DNA from: Cytophagaceae bacterium
GTDB lineage: Bacteria; Bacteroidota; Bacteroidia; Cytophagales; Spirosomataceae
Assembly (NCBI GenBank): GCA_027486845.1
Contig: JAIXOL010000033.1
Coordinates: 108,310-172,309, forward strand
Length of the DNA stretch: 64,000 nt
Reading direction: 5' to 3'
Numbering within the stretch: position 1 is the stretch's first letter; every line of letters begins with the position of its first letter. The notes below the pieces were generated by a model. That model saw only the letters and a list, made by a program, of their open reading frames with translations. It made no database searches and had not been told where the DNA came from. The position numbers were made by a program, and so were the translations under genes. Positions 26,593-36,259 of the stretch are shown here, one piece after another.

Positions 26593-27642
26593 ATGAATGA
26601 ATTTTTAACTCGTCGGAATTTCTTAAAGATTACAGGAATTACGACCGCCATTTCAGCTTTTCCAGAAGTTAGTTTTGGTAAAAACGATGAAATCATCATC
26701 GGACATAACACCCACAAATACCGAGTAAAAGTTGGTTGGGGAATGTTGGATGCAGGGAAAAACCCTGTGAACGACTGCCACGAAATGGTAGAAGATGCCA
26801 AAGGACGCCTAATTATGCTTGGCAATGAAACAAAAAATAATGTTTTGATTTATGACAAATCAGGAAAATTGCTCGAAACTTGGGGAACGACCTACATTGG
26901 AGGTCACGGCCTTACACTCGTGAATGAGGGTGGCGAACAGTTTTTACTGATTTGCGATACCGACCGTCATCAAGTTATCAAGACCGATTTGAAAGGAAAA
27001 GAGATTTTCAAGATTGAATATCCAAAAGAAACTGGCGTTTATGAACACCCTGCTCAGTTTAAACCAACCGAAAGTGCAGTAAATCCTGCCAATGGAGACA
27101 TTTTTGTAACTGATGGTTATGGTTTAAATTATGTCATGCAATATGACTCAAAAGGAAAGTATATTCGTCATTGGGGCGGTAGTGGAGATGGTGTTGACAA
27201 ATTTAAGTGCAATCACGGCGTAGTGGTTGATACTCGAAATAAACAAAACCCAACGCTGATTGTGACTTCAAGAATCGAAAATTGCTGGAAACGCTATACG
27301 CTTGATGGTAAATACATATCAACGATTGCTTTGCCAGGAACATATATATGTCGTCCAGTAATCAAAGGCGAAAATCTTTATGGTGCGGCATTCCGTTCAA
27401 CGTCAGATTCTTATCCGAACTCTGGATATATTACGATTTTGGATAAAAACGACCGAGTTATCTCAACTCCAGGAGGAAGTGAGCCAATTTATCAAAATAA
27501 TCAACTTCAAGAACAACGCAAGCAAGACCCATTTAAGGTTTTCTTGCACCCACATGATGTATGTATAGATAGTAATGACAATATTTATGTGCCACAATGG
27601 GCTTCTCGTAAAACATACCCGATTATGTTGGAGAGAGTTTAG
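26593..27642 (+). CDS. Exported beta-propeller (NHL-repeat-like) protein
   Basis: 349 residues with a twin-arginine-like N-terminus (TRRNFLKITGITTAISAFP), so probably exported by Tat. The body has repeated blade motifs, each of a hydrophobic strand followed by Asp-containing turns (VYEHPAQFKPTESAVNPANGDIFVTDGYGLNYVMQYDSKGKYIRHWG, then NHGVVVDTRN and HPHDVCIDSNDNIYVPQW). This is the pattern of six-bladed NHL propellers such as peptidyl-hydroxyglycine lyase and lactonase relatives. In this sugar-acid setting a lactonase-type role is possible but not shown. Conserved His residues in GGHGLTLV, NHGVVVD and HPHDVCID could bind metal. Confidence 0.8.
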   Translation: MNEFLTRRNFLKITGITTAISAFPEVSFGKNDEIIIGHNTHKYRVKVGWGMLDAGKNPVNDCHEMVEDAKGRLIMLGNETKNNVLIYDKSGKLLETWGTTYIGGHGLTLVNEGGEQFLLICDTDRHQVIKTDLKGKEIFKIEYPKETGVYEHPAQFKPTESAVNPANGDIFVTDGYGLNYVMQYDSKGKYIRHWGGSGDGVDKFKCNHGVVVDTRNKQNPTLIVTSRIENCWKRYTLDGKYISTIALPGTYICRPVIKGENLYGAAFRSTSDSYPNSGYITILDKNDRVISTPGGSEPIYQNNQLQEQRKQDPFKVFLHPHDVCIDSNDNIYVPQWASRKTYPIMLERV

Positions 27643-27682
27643 GGTACAATTAATCTTTGAGTAAAGAACAGGTTAAATTAAT

Positions 27683-27728
27683 CACGGAGTTCCACAGAGT
27701 ATACAAAAAAACTCTGTGAAACTCCGTG
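27683..27728. terminator. Long inverted repeat after the propeller gene
   Basis: 18-bp arms with one mismatch (27683-27700 and 27711-27728; CACGGAGTT.../...AACTCCGTG) around a 10-nt loop. No T-run follows directly. A partial third copy, ACTCCGTGG, is near 27745. The remaining sequence up to mutS2 (27750-27908) is AT-rich and I see no gene in it. Confidence 0.55.
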
Positions 27729-27908
27729 TTCAAACTCATTTTTTACTCCGTGGTAAAAAAATAAACCTAAATCCTGCACGCTAACTTCTTCAAATACCCT
27801 TAAACGAACAAAATTTGTGGTAAATTTGTGTTTTAATTCAAACAAAAGTAGCCGAAAACAATTAATCTACTTATTGGCTTATAAATATTTGATTTACCAC
27901 AAATTTTC

Positions 27909-30365
27909 ATGCTTTACCCCCAAAATATAGAACAAAAGTTAGGTTTCGATAAAATTCGTGAACACATCGCCGAGCATTGCATCAGTTCGCTTGGACAAGC
28001 TTTTGTCGAAAAAATTCGTTTTTCTGATGATTTCAAGATAATCGACCGTTTGCATCGTCAAGCTGCCGAATTTAAGTTGATTCTACAAACCGAGTCTGAT
28101 TTTCCGCAACAAAATTATATTGATGTCAGCGAAGCCCTTTCAAGAGCAGCTATTGAAGGTGCTTTTGTGAGTGAAGAGCAGTTTTTTGAAATAAAACTCT
28201 CGCTTCGCACGATTCAACAAATCATTCATTTCTTCAAATTAAAAGAAGATAATACTGGAAAACAACCCACGTATCCAGAACTTAAAACCTTGGTGGCAAA
28301 TTCTCTACCAACTGCTCCCCCATCAGGTGCGGGGGAAGCGGGCTGGGCAACGGTGATTTCTCAAATTGATAAAATCATTGATGAGCGAGGAAAAGTAAGA
28401 GACAACGCTTCACCCGAGTTAATGGATATTCGTCGTCGTTTGATTTCCGAAGCAAGCGATTTGCGTAAAACGCTGGAACGCATTCTTAAAACTGTACGAA
28501 ATAGCGGTTGGATTGGCGATGAAATGTCTCTAACTGTCCGTGATGGTCGCATGGTAATTCCGATTTTGTCGGAACACAAACGCAAACTCAAAGGCTTTGT
28601 GCATGACGAATCAGCAACTGGACAAATGGCTTTCATAGAACCTGCTGAAGTACTTGAAGCCAACAATGAAATCAGAGAATTGGAAGCCCGTGAACGCCGT
28701 GAAATAGTAAAGATTTTGGAACGCTTAACTGATTTCATTCGCCCACACGTACCTGCTTTACGTAAAGCATATCTTTTTCTCGGAATCATAGATTTTATTG
28801 GTGCAAAAGCCAAATTTGCCTTGGAAATTGACGGAACTGCCCCACTTTTGGTCGAAAATCAAGCCCTTGAATGGTATAGAGCCAAACATCCACTTTTACA
28901 TTTATCATTCAAAAAACAAGGCAAAAACGTTGTTCCTTTAACAATAAAACTCGATAAAGACAACCGAATTGTACTAGTTTCTGGCCCTAACGCTGGTGGA
29001 AAATCGGTCATGCTCAAAACCATCGGTTTGGTGCAATACATGGCTCAGTGTGGCTTACTCGTGCCTGTTTCCCCCGATTCAAAAATTGGCGTTTTTAAGA
29101 ATATTTTCATCGATATTGGTGATGAACAAAGCATCGAAAATGACCTAAGTACGTATAGTTCGCACTTGACAAACATGAAGCATTTTGTCAATTTTGCAAA
29201 TAAATTTACTTTATTTCTCATCGATGAGTTCGGAACTGGCACAGAACCAACTTTGGGTGGAGCAATTGCTGAGTCAATTTTGGAGCAATTATTAAAATCG
29301 AATGCTCATGGCGTAATCAACACGCACTATACAAATCTGAAGGTTTTTGCAGATAAACATGATGGAACGGTAAACGGTGCAATGAAATTTGATGCCGAAC
29401 TTTTAGAGCCACTTTATGCCCTCGAAATCGGGAAACCTGGTAGTTCGTTTGCTTTGGAAGTTGCTCAAAAAATTGGTTTATCGAAACAAATCGTTGAGAA
29501 TGCTAAGCGAAAATTAGGTACACAACAAATTGATTTCGAGAAATTGATTAAAGAATTAGAGATTGAGCGAAAGGTTTTCTCAGAAAAAAACAAAGAATTC
29601 ATTGAAAAAAATCAGAAACTAACCACTACGCTTGAACAATATACTGGTTTAAAAAGCTTTTTGGAGATTGAGAAAAAGAAGATTCTGAATGAAGCCAAAA
29701 CTCAAGCTAAAGAGTTGCTTAAAGAAGCTAATCGAAAAATAGAAAATACTATTCGTGAAATAAAAGAAGGAAAAGCCGAAAAAGATGCCACAAAATTGCT
29801 TCGTCAAGAGTTGCAAATTTTTGAAGAAAAAGAGCTAAAGCTTCAAAAAGTGGAAGAAATAAAAGCTCCTGCTGGCGAAGAATGGGAAACGAGCAACGGT
29901 GAAATTGTTGTAAAAGATTACGTCCGAATCAAAGGACAAGCAACAATAGGCGAAGTTTTGGCGATTAGAGGCAAAGATATTGAGGTTGCCATTGGTGAAC
30001 TAAAAACCAATATCAAACTCAGCCGCTTAGAGAAAATGAGTAAAAAAGAGTATAAAGAGGCGACAAAAGAGGTAATTCGCTCAAAAATTTCAGGCATTGA
30101 TATGAACGAAAAAATGGTCAATTTCAGCTTCAATGTTGATTTGCGAGGAAAACGTAGCGAAGAAGCTCTCGGCGAAGTTGATACTTTGATGAATGATGCA
30201 ATTATGCTCGGCTATCCCGAATTAAGAATTGTGCATGGCAAAGGCGACGGTATTTTACGCACGCTCATTCGCCAACATTTACGAGGCTATAAACAAGTTT
30301 CAAGTACATCTGACGAACACGCCGACCGTGGTGGGCAGGGTGTTACGATTGTGAAGATGAAATGA
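27909..30365 (+). CDS. mutS2: MutS2 family ATPase/endonuclease with Smr domain
   Basis: 818 residues. The N-terminal MutS2 helical region is followed by the ATPase: Walker A VSGPNAGGKSVMLKTIGL near residue 358, then the Walker B/ABC region FTLFLIDEFGTGTEPTLGGAIAESIL and NTHYTNLK. After a long coiled coil (about 540-640) comes the C-terminal Smr nuclease domain with VDLRGKRSEEAL and IVHGKGDGILR. The protein acts on stalled ribosomes or branched DNA rather than mismatches. Near residue 135-147 the frame contains the uncommon stretch TAPPSGAGEAGWA, encoded by a C-run/G-run segment (28313-28349) resembling an intergenic repeat. The reading frame stays open through it. Confidence 0.95.
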   Translation: MLYPQNIEQKLGFDKIREHIAEHCISSLGQAFVEKIRFSDDFKIIDRLHRQAAEFKLILQTESDFPQQNYIDVSEALSRAAIEGAFVSEEQFFEIKLSLRTIQQIIHFFKLKEDNTGKQPTYPELKTLVANSLPTAPPSGAGEAGWATVISQIDKIIDERGKVRDNASPELMDIRRRLISEASDLRKTLERILKTVRNSGWIGDEMSLTVRDGRMVIPILSEHKRKLKGFVHDESATGQMAFIEPAEVLEANNEIRELEARERREIVKILERLTDFIRPHVPALRKAYLFLGIIDFIGAKAKFALEIDGTAPLLVENQALEWYRAKHPLLHLSFKKQGKNVVPLTIKLDKDNRIVLVSGPNAGGKSVMLKTIGLVQYMAQCGLLVPVSPDSKIGVFKNIFIDIGDEQSIENDLSTYSSHLTNMKHFVNFANKFTLFLIDEFGTGTEPTLGGAIAESILEQLLKSNAHGVINTHYTNLKVFADKHDGTVNGAMKFDAELLEPLYALEIGKPGSSFALEVAQKIGLSKQIVENAKRKLGTQQIDFEKLIKELEIERKVFSEKNKEFIEKNQKLTTTLEQYTGLKSFLEIEKKKILNEAKTQAKELLKEANRKIENTIREIKEGKAEKDATKLLRQELQIFEEKELKLQKVEEIKAPAGEEWETSNGEIVVKDYVRIKGQATIGEVLAIRGKDIEVAIGELKTNIKLSRLEKMSKKEYKEATKEVIRSKISGIDMNEKMVNFSFNVDLRGKRSEEALGEVDTLMNDAIMLGYPELRIVHGKGDGILRTLIRQHLRGYKQVSSTSDEHADRGGQGVTIVKMK

Positions 30366-30411
30366 TTTGTGGGGCGAATCGAGCGACGTCGGCATTCTGT
30401 TCGCCTTACCC

Positions 30412-31494
30412 TCACTTTGTTCGAATATAATTTATCTCGACCTTCACATTTTCCAAAATTTTTTCAGTTCGCTCAGGGCGAGCATCCGAAATAAAAACCT
30501 GTCCAAAAGTCTGATTATCAATACTTTCGATGAGTTTTTGAATCCTTCGGTCGTCGAGTTTATCAAAAATATCGTCTAAAAGCAAAATAGGTTTTACTTC
30601 TCTAAATTCCTCCAACATCTCAAACTGAGCCAATCTGAGAGCCATTACAAACGATTTTTGTTGTCCTTGAGACCCAAATTTTTTGATAGGATAACCGTCG
30701 ATTTCAAAAACATAATCATCTTTATGAATACCTTTCGTGGTGCGTTGGGCTTTTACATCAGTTTGTCGATTCAATCTAAATTCTTTCACAAAATCTCCAC
30801 TTGCTACTTCCGACTCATAAATAATTTCTACTTCTTCACGCCCTTCACCTAAAATTTGATAGTGTTTTTTGAAAATTGGCAGAAATTTTTCGATGAAATT
30901 TTTACGTTGTCCAAAAATCTTGATTGCGAGTTTCACAAAAGGGTCAGAATAAGTATCAAGTAAATCTTGGTCGAGGAAATTTCGATCGAAGAAAATTTTC
31001 AATAAACTATTCCGTTGGTCTAAAAGCTTATTATAATGCTGATAATCATTCAGGTAATCATTATCCATCTGCGAAAGTACACCATCAAAAAAACGACGAC
31101 GGCCTTCACTCCCATCTTTTATTAGTTCTGTATCGTCGGGGGCAATCAAAACCACAGGGAATTGCCCGATGTGGTCGGCAAGGCGTTCGTAAGGCTTTTT
31201 GTCGTGCAATAGTACTTTGCGATGCCCACGCTGAATCGAACAAGTAATTTGATGTTTTTTATCTCCTTTCCTAAAAACCCCATCAATCATCATTACATCA
31301 GCGTCGTGGTTAATATTAAGGGCATCTTGACTATGAATGGCACTTTTGCTCAAAGCCAAAAAATAAACAGCATCAAGCAAATTGGTCTTACCACTGCCAT
31401 TTTCGCCCACAATGCAATTCACCTGTCTCGAAAACGTAAAGTTTGCTTCTTCGTAATTTTTGAAATTTGAAAGATATATTTTTTCTAAAAACAT
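30412..31494 (-). CDS. recF: DNA replication/repair protein RecF
   Basis: 360 residues from the Met before FLEKIYLSNFKNYEEANF, the classical RecF opening; the open frame extends six codons further to 31512. Walker A is VGENGSGKTNLLDAVYFLALSKS near residue 30. LIAPDDTELIKDGSEGRRRFFDGVLSQ is the RecF signature 1 region, and the C-terminal FGSQGQQKSFVMALRLAQ signature plus ILLLDDIFDKLDDRR Walker B complete the set. Loads RecA at gaps with RecO and RecR. The gene converges with mutS2 and is divergent from the sugar transporter. Confidence 0.96.
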   Translation of the reverse strand: MFLEKIYLSNFKNYEEANFTFSRQVNCIVGENGSGKTNLLDAVYFLALSKSAIHSQDALNINHDADVMMIDGVFRKGDKKHQITCSIQRGHRKVLLHDKKPYERLADHIGQFPVVLIAPDDTELIKDGSEGRRRFFDGVLSQMDNDYLNDYQHYNKLLDQRNSLLKIFFDRNFLDQDLLDTYSDPFVKLAIKIFGQRKNFIEKFLPIFKKHYQILGEGREEVEIIYESEVASGDFVKEFRLNRQTDVKAQRTTKGIHKDDYVFEIDGYPIKKFGSQGQQKSFVMALRLAQFEMLEEFREVKPILLLDDIFDKLDDRRIQKLIESIDNQTFGQVFISDARPERTEKILENVKVEINYIRTK

Positions 31495-31629
31495 TATAAG
31501 CGATTTTGACAACCCGAAATCGGACTGCCGAGGCAGCTGTCCTGTAAATTAATTCGAAATTTAGGCATTTTTCACTAAAGTTTAGTTTATTTGTAATCCT
31601 AATCCTTACTTAACCTGTTAAATGTTCTG

Positions 31630-32979
31630 ATGAATAAAAACTCGCTTCTTTATTTTATTGCTGCCGTTGCTGCAACTGGTGGCTTACTTTTTGGCTTTGA
31701 TACTGGTGTTATCAATGTTGCTCTGCCCCAACTTCGAGCAAAGTTCAACCCAAGCCCCGAAACCGAAGGCATTATTGTAAGTGCGGTATTATTTGGTGGT
31801 ATGGCTGGGCCTTTTATTAGCGGGCCTCTGACCGATTTATTGGGTCGTAAAAAAATCAATATTATTGCTTCATTTGTATTTGTTGTTGGTTCTATTATTA
31901 CTGCTATTGCACCTACGGTTTTGTTCCTTATCATCGGGCGTCTATTTTTAGGATTAGCAATCGGAATTGTTGCCTCAACCGTGCCACTTTATTTGGCAGA
32001 AATCGCTCCAACCGACAAGAGAGGCAAACTCGTAACTTTCTTCCAACTAGCTATTACACTCGGAATTTTACTTTCTTATGTAGTTGGTTATTTCTTTGCC
32101 GAACAAGAAAATGGTTGGAGAAGTATGTTTTGGACAGGCTTTATTCCTGCTGCAATCTTAATGGTTGGAATGTTTTTTGTGCCAGAAAGTCCACGTTGGT
32201 TGATTGGAAAAGGACGTGATGCAGAAGCTCTTGAAGTTTTGAACCGCCTGCGTGAACCCGAACAAGCATTGCTTGAAGTTGCTCAAACTCGCCAAATCAT
32301 CGAAGACGAAAAACATAACAAAGGCGATTGGAGAATGCTGTTTAGCAAGCGTTTACGTATTCCGCTATTTATTGGTATCGGTATTTTCTTTATTCAGCAA
32401 TTTTCAGGTATCAATGCCATCATTTATTTTTCGACCGATATTTTCAAGAATGTATTTCCTGATGGTAATACTGCAGCTCTCGCAACCGTTGGCGTGGGTG
32501 TAATCAATGCCGCTTCTACATTTTTAGCTATTATGATTCTTGATAAATTTGGCAGAAAACAAATTCTCTATACCGGACTTATAGGCACGGCGATTTGTTT
32601 AGCAACGGTTGGTTTGGCTTTTTATATGAAAGATTCTCTTAGTCCAGAACTACAAAAAATCATGCTTGTGGGCGGAGTTTATGTCTATATTATTTTCTTT
32701 GCCATTAGCCTCGGGCCATTGGGTTGGTTATTGATTTCGGAGATTTACCCGCTTAAAATCAGAGGCTTTGCTTCGAGTATGGGTAGCTTCAACCACTGGG
32801 TTTTTGATGCCTGTGTAGCTTATTCGTTTCCAATTTTGGCAGCAACATCGCTCGGCACAAATGGCGGAATTTTTGGAATCTACATGACAGTGGTATTACT
32901 CGGCTTATTATTCGCTAAATATATTGTTTTTGAAACAAAAGGCATGAGTTTGGAGGAAATCGAAAAACGATATAAGTAA
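31630..32979 (+). CDS. Sugar porter family MFS transporter
   Basis: 449 residues with 12 predicted membrane segments. The sugar-porter signatures are clear: GGLLFGFDTGVINVALPQL in helix 1, GPLTDLLGRKKIN in the 2-3 loop, the PESPRWLIGKGR motif before the central loop, QQFSGINAIIYFSTDIF in helix 7, DKFGRKQIL in the 8-9 loop, and SEIYPLKIRGFASS in the second half. Resembles XylE/GalP-type H+/hexose or pentose symporters. The substrate cannot be fixed. Monocistronic with a strong terminator at 33003. Confidence 0.93.
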   Translation: MNKNSLLYFIAAVAATGGLLFGFDTGVINVALPQLRAKFNPSPETEGIIVSAVLFGGMAGPFISGPLTDLLGRKKINIIASFVFVVGSIITAIAPTVLFLIIGRLFLGLAIGIVASTVPLYLAEIAPTDKRGKLVTFFQLAITLGILLSYVVGYFFAEQENGWRSMFWTGFIPAAILMVGMFFVPESPRWLIGKGRDAEALEVLNRLREPEQALLEVAQTRQIIEDEKHNKGDWRMLFSKRLRIPLFIGIGIFFIQQFSGINAIIYFSTDIFKNVFPDGNTAALATVGVGVINAASTFLAIMILDKFGRKQILYTGLIGTAICLATVGLAFYMKDSLSPELQKIMLVGGVYVYIIFFAISLGPLGWLLISEIYPLKIRGFASSMGSFNHWVFDACVAYSFPILAATSLGTNGGIFGIYMTVVLLGLLFAKYIVFETKGMSLEEIEKRYK

Positions 32980-33002
32980 AAAGCCAATAAATTTCAGTTA
33001 AA

Positions 33003-33035
33003 AAGAGCTTAGTTGTTAAAGAACTAAGCTCTTTC
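33003..33035 (+). terminator. Intrinsic terminator after the MFS transporter
   Basis: Perfect 13-bp stem (33003-33015 and 33023-33035; AAAGAGCTTAGTT/AACTAAGCTCTTT), a 7-nt loop and a following T-rich tract, 24 bp after the stop codon. Confidence 0.85.
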
Positions 33036-33143
33036 TTTTTATAAAACCTTGCTTTTTCAATCAAATTGAAGAAAATTGCAAAATATTTACTTCACATTTT
33101 TGTCAGACCTTCGGTACAGACAGAAATAAAAACCAAATAAATC

Positions 33144-33596
33144 ATGAAAAAACTATTTTTATGCTTGTTTTTTACCACAAATCTTGCTTTTGCACAACAC
33201 AAAGAAATCGTCAAGACAGATAAGGCTCCCGTACCAATTGCTCCGTACAGTCAAGCGGTTAAATCCAACGGTTTTTTATTTGTGGCGGGTCAAATTGGCC
33301 TTGACCCTGCAACACGAAAACTCGTTGATGGTGGCTTTGAAGCAGAAACTGTTCGCATCATGGAAAACATTAAAGCTGTTTTAGAAGCTGCCGATGCAAA
33401 GTTGAGTGATATTGTAAATACAACTATTTACATCAAAGACATGAATAACTTTGCGAAAGTAAACGAAATTTACGGCAAGTACTTCACAGACGATTTTCCT
33501 GCACGTACAACTGTTGGAGTCGCCAATTTGCCAGGTGGAGCAAGTATCGAAATTGCGGTTGTAGCAGCCATTGCCCACAAGCCTCGTCGTAAGTAA
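33144..33596 (+). CDS. RidA/YjgF family protein with a signal peptide
   Basis: 150 residues. RidA proteins normally work in the cytoplasm as homotrimers that hydrolyse reactive enamines/imines. The RidA core starts near residue 25 (APVPIAPYSQAVKSNGFLFVAGQIGLDP), and the terminal FPARTTVGVANLPGGASIEIAVVAA keeps the catalytic Arg and the Glu 15 residues later. The N-terminal 18 residues (MKKLFLCLFFTTNLAFAQ) are a typical signal peptide, so the protein is probably periplasmic, which is unusual for the family core function. Flanked by terminator and promoter; monocistronic. Confidence 0.92.
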   Translation: MKKLFLCLFFTTNLAFAQHKEIVKTDKAPVPIAPYSQAVKSNGFLFVAGQIGLDPATRKLVDGGFEAETVRIMENIKAVLEAADAKLSDIVNTTIYIKDMNNFAKVNEIYGKYFTDDFPARTTVGVANLPGGASIEIAVVAAIAHKPRRK

Positions 33597-33634
33597 AATC
33601 CTATTTATCTCGAATTTCTCTGAAATTGCCTTAT

Positions 33635-33668
33635 TTTGAGGTAGTTTTAGCATTTATTTCTATATTTG
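33635..33668 (+). promoter_or_regulatory. Bacteroidota-type -33/-7 promoter for the M1 peptidase
   Basis: TTTG (33635-33638) and TATATTTG (33661-33668) are 22 nt apart, matching the TTG-N17-23-TAnnTTTG consensus. The transcript would have a 5' leader of about 100 nt before the ATG at 33777. Confidence 0.6.
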
Positions 33669-33776
33669 CTAATAAATAAGTAGAAGAACCAATCTATAAT
33701 TTGGTATAAAATCATTCTTAATGATTCGCCGTAGTTATTCTACATTCTTAATTTCACTAACCCTTCATCATGCTTT

Positions 33777-36200
33777 ATGAGAAAACTATCAGTATTAGGT
33801 AGAGCGTTTCGAGTAAGCGAACTCCTTTTCGCTACGCTTTTGATTCTCCAAACATTATTTTCGTTTGCCCAACAAAGCGGCAATCAATATAATGCCAACA
33901 CCCGTTTTGAACAAATGGGAACTGAACTTCCAACCCCAAATACCTATCGTACAGCTTCTGGAGCTCCAGGAAAAGACTATTGGCAACAAAAAGCTGATTA
34001 TGACATCAAAGCTGAATTAGACGATGCAAATCAGAAAATCATCGGAACGGAAGTTATTACTTATACCAACAAATCGCCAGATGAGTTACGTTATTTGTGG
34101 TTACAACTTGACCAAAACCTTTTTGATAAGGGTTCAATCAACGCTATGACAAAAACGGGCGGTGTTGATGCCCAAGGAATGTCGTTTAATGCTCTTCAAA
34201 ATGTAAATGCTCCATCATCAGTTTTTGGTGGAATTTCGGGTAACAAAGAATATGGCTACAAAATTACGGTTGTAAAAGATGCCAAAACCGGTGCAGATTT
34301 GAAATACACAATCAACGGTACAATGATGCGTGTTGAAATTCCAACACCATTGAAACCAAGTTTATCTTATGCATTCCGAATTGATTGGAATTACAACATT
34401 ACTAATTATTATGGTCGCTCAGGCATGGAGTTTTTTGCAAAAGATGGTAATTATAACTACTTCATTGCTCACTGGTTTCCTCGCATGGCAGTTTATGATG
34501 ATGTAAATGGCTGGCAGCACAAACAATTCTTAGGTCAAGGCGAGTTTACCCTTCCTTTCGGAGATTATAAAGTAGAAATCACTGTACCCAACGACCACGT
34601 TGTAGGTGCAACTGGTGAATGTCAGAACTATGATAAAGTATTGACCGCAACTCAGGCAAAACGTTTACAACAAGCCGCAACATCAAAAACACCTGTTGTA
34701 ATCGTTACACAAGAAGAAGCGATTGAAGCCGAAAAGGCAAAGCCAACAGGCAAAAAGACTTGGATTTACAAAGCAACCAACGTTCGTGACTTTGCTTTTA
34801 CATCTTCACGTAAATTTATTTGGGATGCCATGCAAACCGATGTTTACAATAATGGACGCAAAATTTGGAGTATGTCATTCTATTCAAAAGAGGGAAATCC
34901 ACTTTGGGGACAATATTCAACTCGCACAGTTGAGCATACCTTGAGAAGCTACGGAAACCGTACGGTTCAATATCCTTATCCAGTTGCTATTTCTTGCCAC
35001 TCAACCGCTGGTGGTGGCATGGAATACCCTATGATTTCATTCAACGGAGGTCGTCCAGAGGCTGATGGAACTTATTCAGAACAAGTAAAAGCTGGTATGA
35101 TTGGTGTAATCATTCACGAAGTTGGTCATAACTTCTTCCCGATGATTGTAAATACTGACGAACGTCAATGGTCTTGGATGGACGAAGGTTTGAATACTTT
35201 CTGCCAATATTTAGCCGAGCAAGAGTGGGACAGAAATTTCCCTTCTCGTCGTGGCGAACCACAAAATATTGTGCCTTACATGAAGACTGATAAAACACAA
35301 CAAGTACCAATTATGTCGAGTTCGGATAATATCATGGCTTTCGGACCAAATGCGTACGCAAAACCAGCAACTGGCTTGAATATCTTGCGTGAAACCATTA
35401 TGGGTCGTGAATTATTCGACTATGCTTTCAAAGAATATGCACGTCGTTGGGCATTCAAATCACCTACTCCTGCCGATTTCTTCCGTACAATGGAAGATGC
35501 TTCAGGTGTTGACTTAGACTGGTTCTGGAAAGGCTGGTTCTACGGTGTTGAAGCGGCCGACCAAGATTTAGCAGAAGTTGAATGGTACGCTGCTGACAAC
35601 CAAGACCCTATTGCTAAAAAAGCAGCAGAAAAAGCGGATACAGAAGCTAAAAAACAAACTTTGAGCAATATCCGTAACCAAACTGATATTAAACAAACTG
35701 TTGTAGAAGCCGATTCAACAATGAGAGATTTTTATAATTCTTATGATAGATACGCTGTTTCAGCGGCAGAAAAACAAAAATCAGAGCAATACAAATCAAG
35801 TTTGAGCGAAGATGAGCGTAAGGTTTTAGAGTCAGGAATGAATTACTATGTTTTAAAAGTAAAAAATAAAGGTGGTTTGCCAATGCCTGTTATCATTAAG
35901 TTGGATTATGAAGATGGTACTAACGAAATAGTTAGAATTCCAGCTGAAATCTGGCGTTTAAATGATAAAGAAGTGAAAAAAACAATTCCGACAAAGAAAA
36001 AGGTTACGAAGTTTACACTCGACCCATTCTACGAAATTGCTGACATCGACACTGATAATAATGCATTCCCTCGTGAGCCAGAAAAACCAACTAAGTTCCA
36101 AGCATTTAAGCAAGGTTCGTTCCGTCCACAAGGCCAAAACCCAATGCAACAAGCGAAACAATCTCAACCTGCTGGAACGCAAACAAGCGGTAAAAACTAA
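33777..36200 (+). CDS. M1 family metallopeptidase, exported
   Basis: 807 residues with a signal sequence ending near SFAQ. The gluzincin zinc site is IIHEVGHNFFPMIVNTDERQWSWMDEGLNTF, in which HEVGH (near residue 446) provides two ligands and the Glu of DEGLNTF is the third. The substrate-binding motif of the family appears as GGGMEYPM near residue 415, in place of the usual GAMEN. An Ig-like/beta C-terminal region and a Lys/Gln-rich tail follow. Probably trims peptides in the periplasm. It has a recognisable promoter upstream and a bidirectional terminator downstream, so it is monocistronic. Confidence 0.92.
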   Translation: MRKLSVLGRAFRVSELLFATLLILQTLFSFAQQSGNQYNANTRFEQMGTELPTPNTYRTASGAPGKDYWQQKADYDIKAELDDANQKIIGTEVITYTNKSPDELRYLWLQLDQNLFDKGSINAMTKTGGVDAQGMSFNALQNVNAPSSVFGGISGNKEYGYKITVVKDAKTGADLKYTINGTMMRVEIPTPLKPSLSYAFRIDWNYNITNYYGRSGMEFFAKDGNYNYFIAHWFPRMAVYDDVNGWQHKQFLGQGEFTLPFGDYKVEITVPNDHVVGATGECQNYDKVLTATQAKRLQQAATSKTPVVIVTQEEAIEAEKAKPTGKKTWIYKATNVRDFAFTSSRKFIWDAMQTDVYNNGRKIWSMSFYSKEGNPLWGQYSTRTVEHTLRSYGNRTVQYPYPVAISCHSTAGGGMEYPMISFNGGRPEADGTYSEQVKAGMIGVIIHEVGHNFFPMIVNTDERQWSWMDEGLNTFCQYLAEQEWDRNFPSRRGEPQNIVPYMKTDKTQQVPIMSSSDNIMAFGPNAYAKPATGLNILRETIMGRELFDYAFKEYARRWAFKSPTPADFFRTMEDASGVDLDWFWKGWFYGVEAADQDLAEVEWYAADNQDPIAKKAAEKADTEAKKQTLSNIRNQTDIKQTVVEADSTMRDFYNSYDRYAVSAAEKQKSEQYKSSLSEDERKVLESGMNYYVLKVKNKGGLPMPVIIKLDYEDGTNEIVRIPAEIWRLNDKEVKKTIPTKKKVTKFTLDPFYEIADIDTDNNAFPREPEKPTKFQAFKQGSFRPQGQNPMQQAKQSQPAGTQTSGKN

Positions 36201-36222
36201 TTAAAATAGTTCAAATAAAACA

Positions 36223-36259
36223 AAAACCCCCGAAATAGAAATACTACTTCGGGGGTTTT
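36223..36259. terminator. Bidirectional terminator
   Basis: Perfect 12-bp stem AAAACCCCCGAA/TTCGGGGGTTTT (36223-36234 and 36248-36259) between the convergent M1 peptidase and acyl-CoA dehydrogenase genes. Confidence 0.85.

Noticed and set aside
28361..28813. 150-residue minus-strand frame inside mutS2
   Set aside because: It lies antisense in a well-supported gene, and its sequence is rich in Ser/Arg as expected of a shadow frame.
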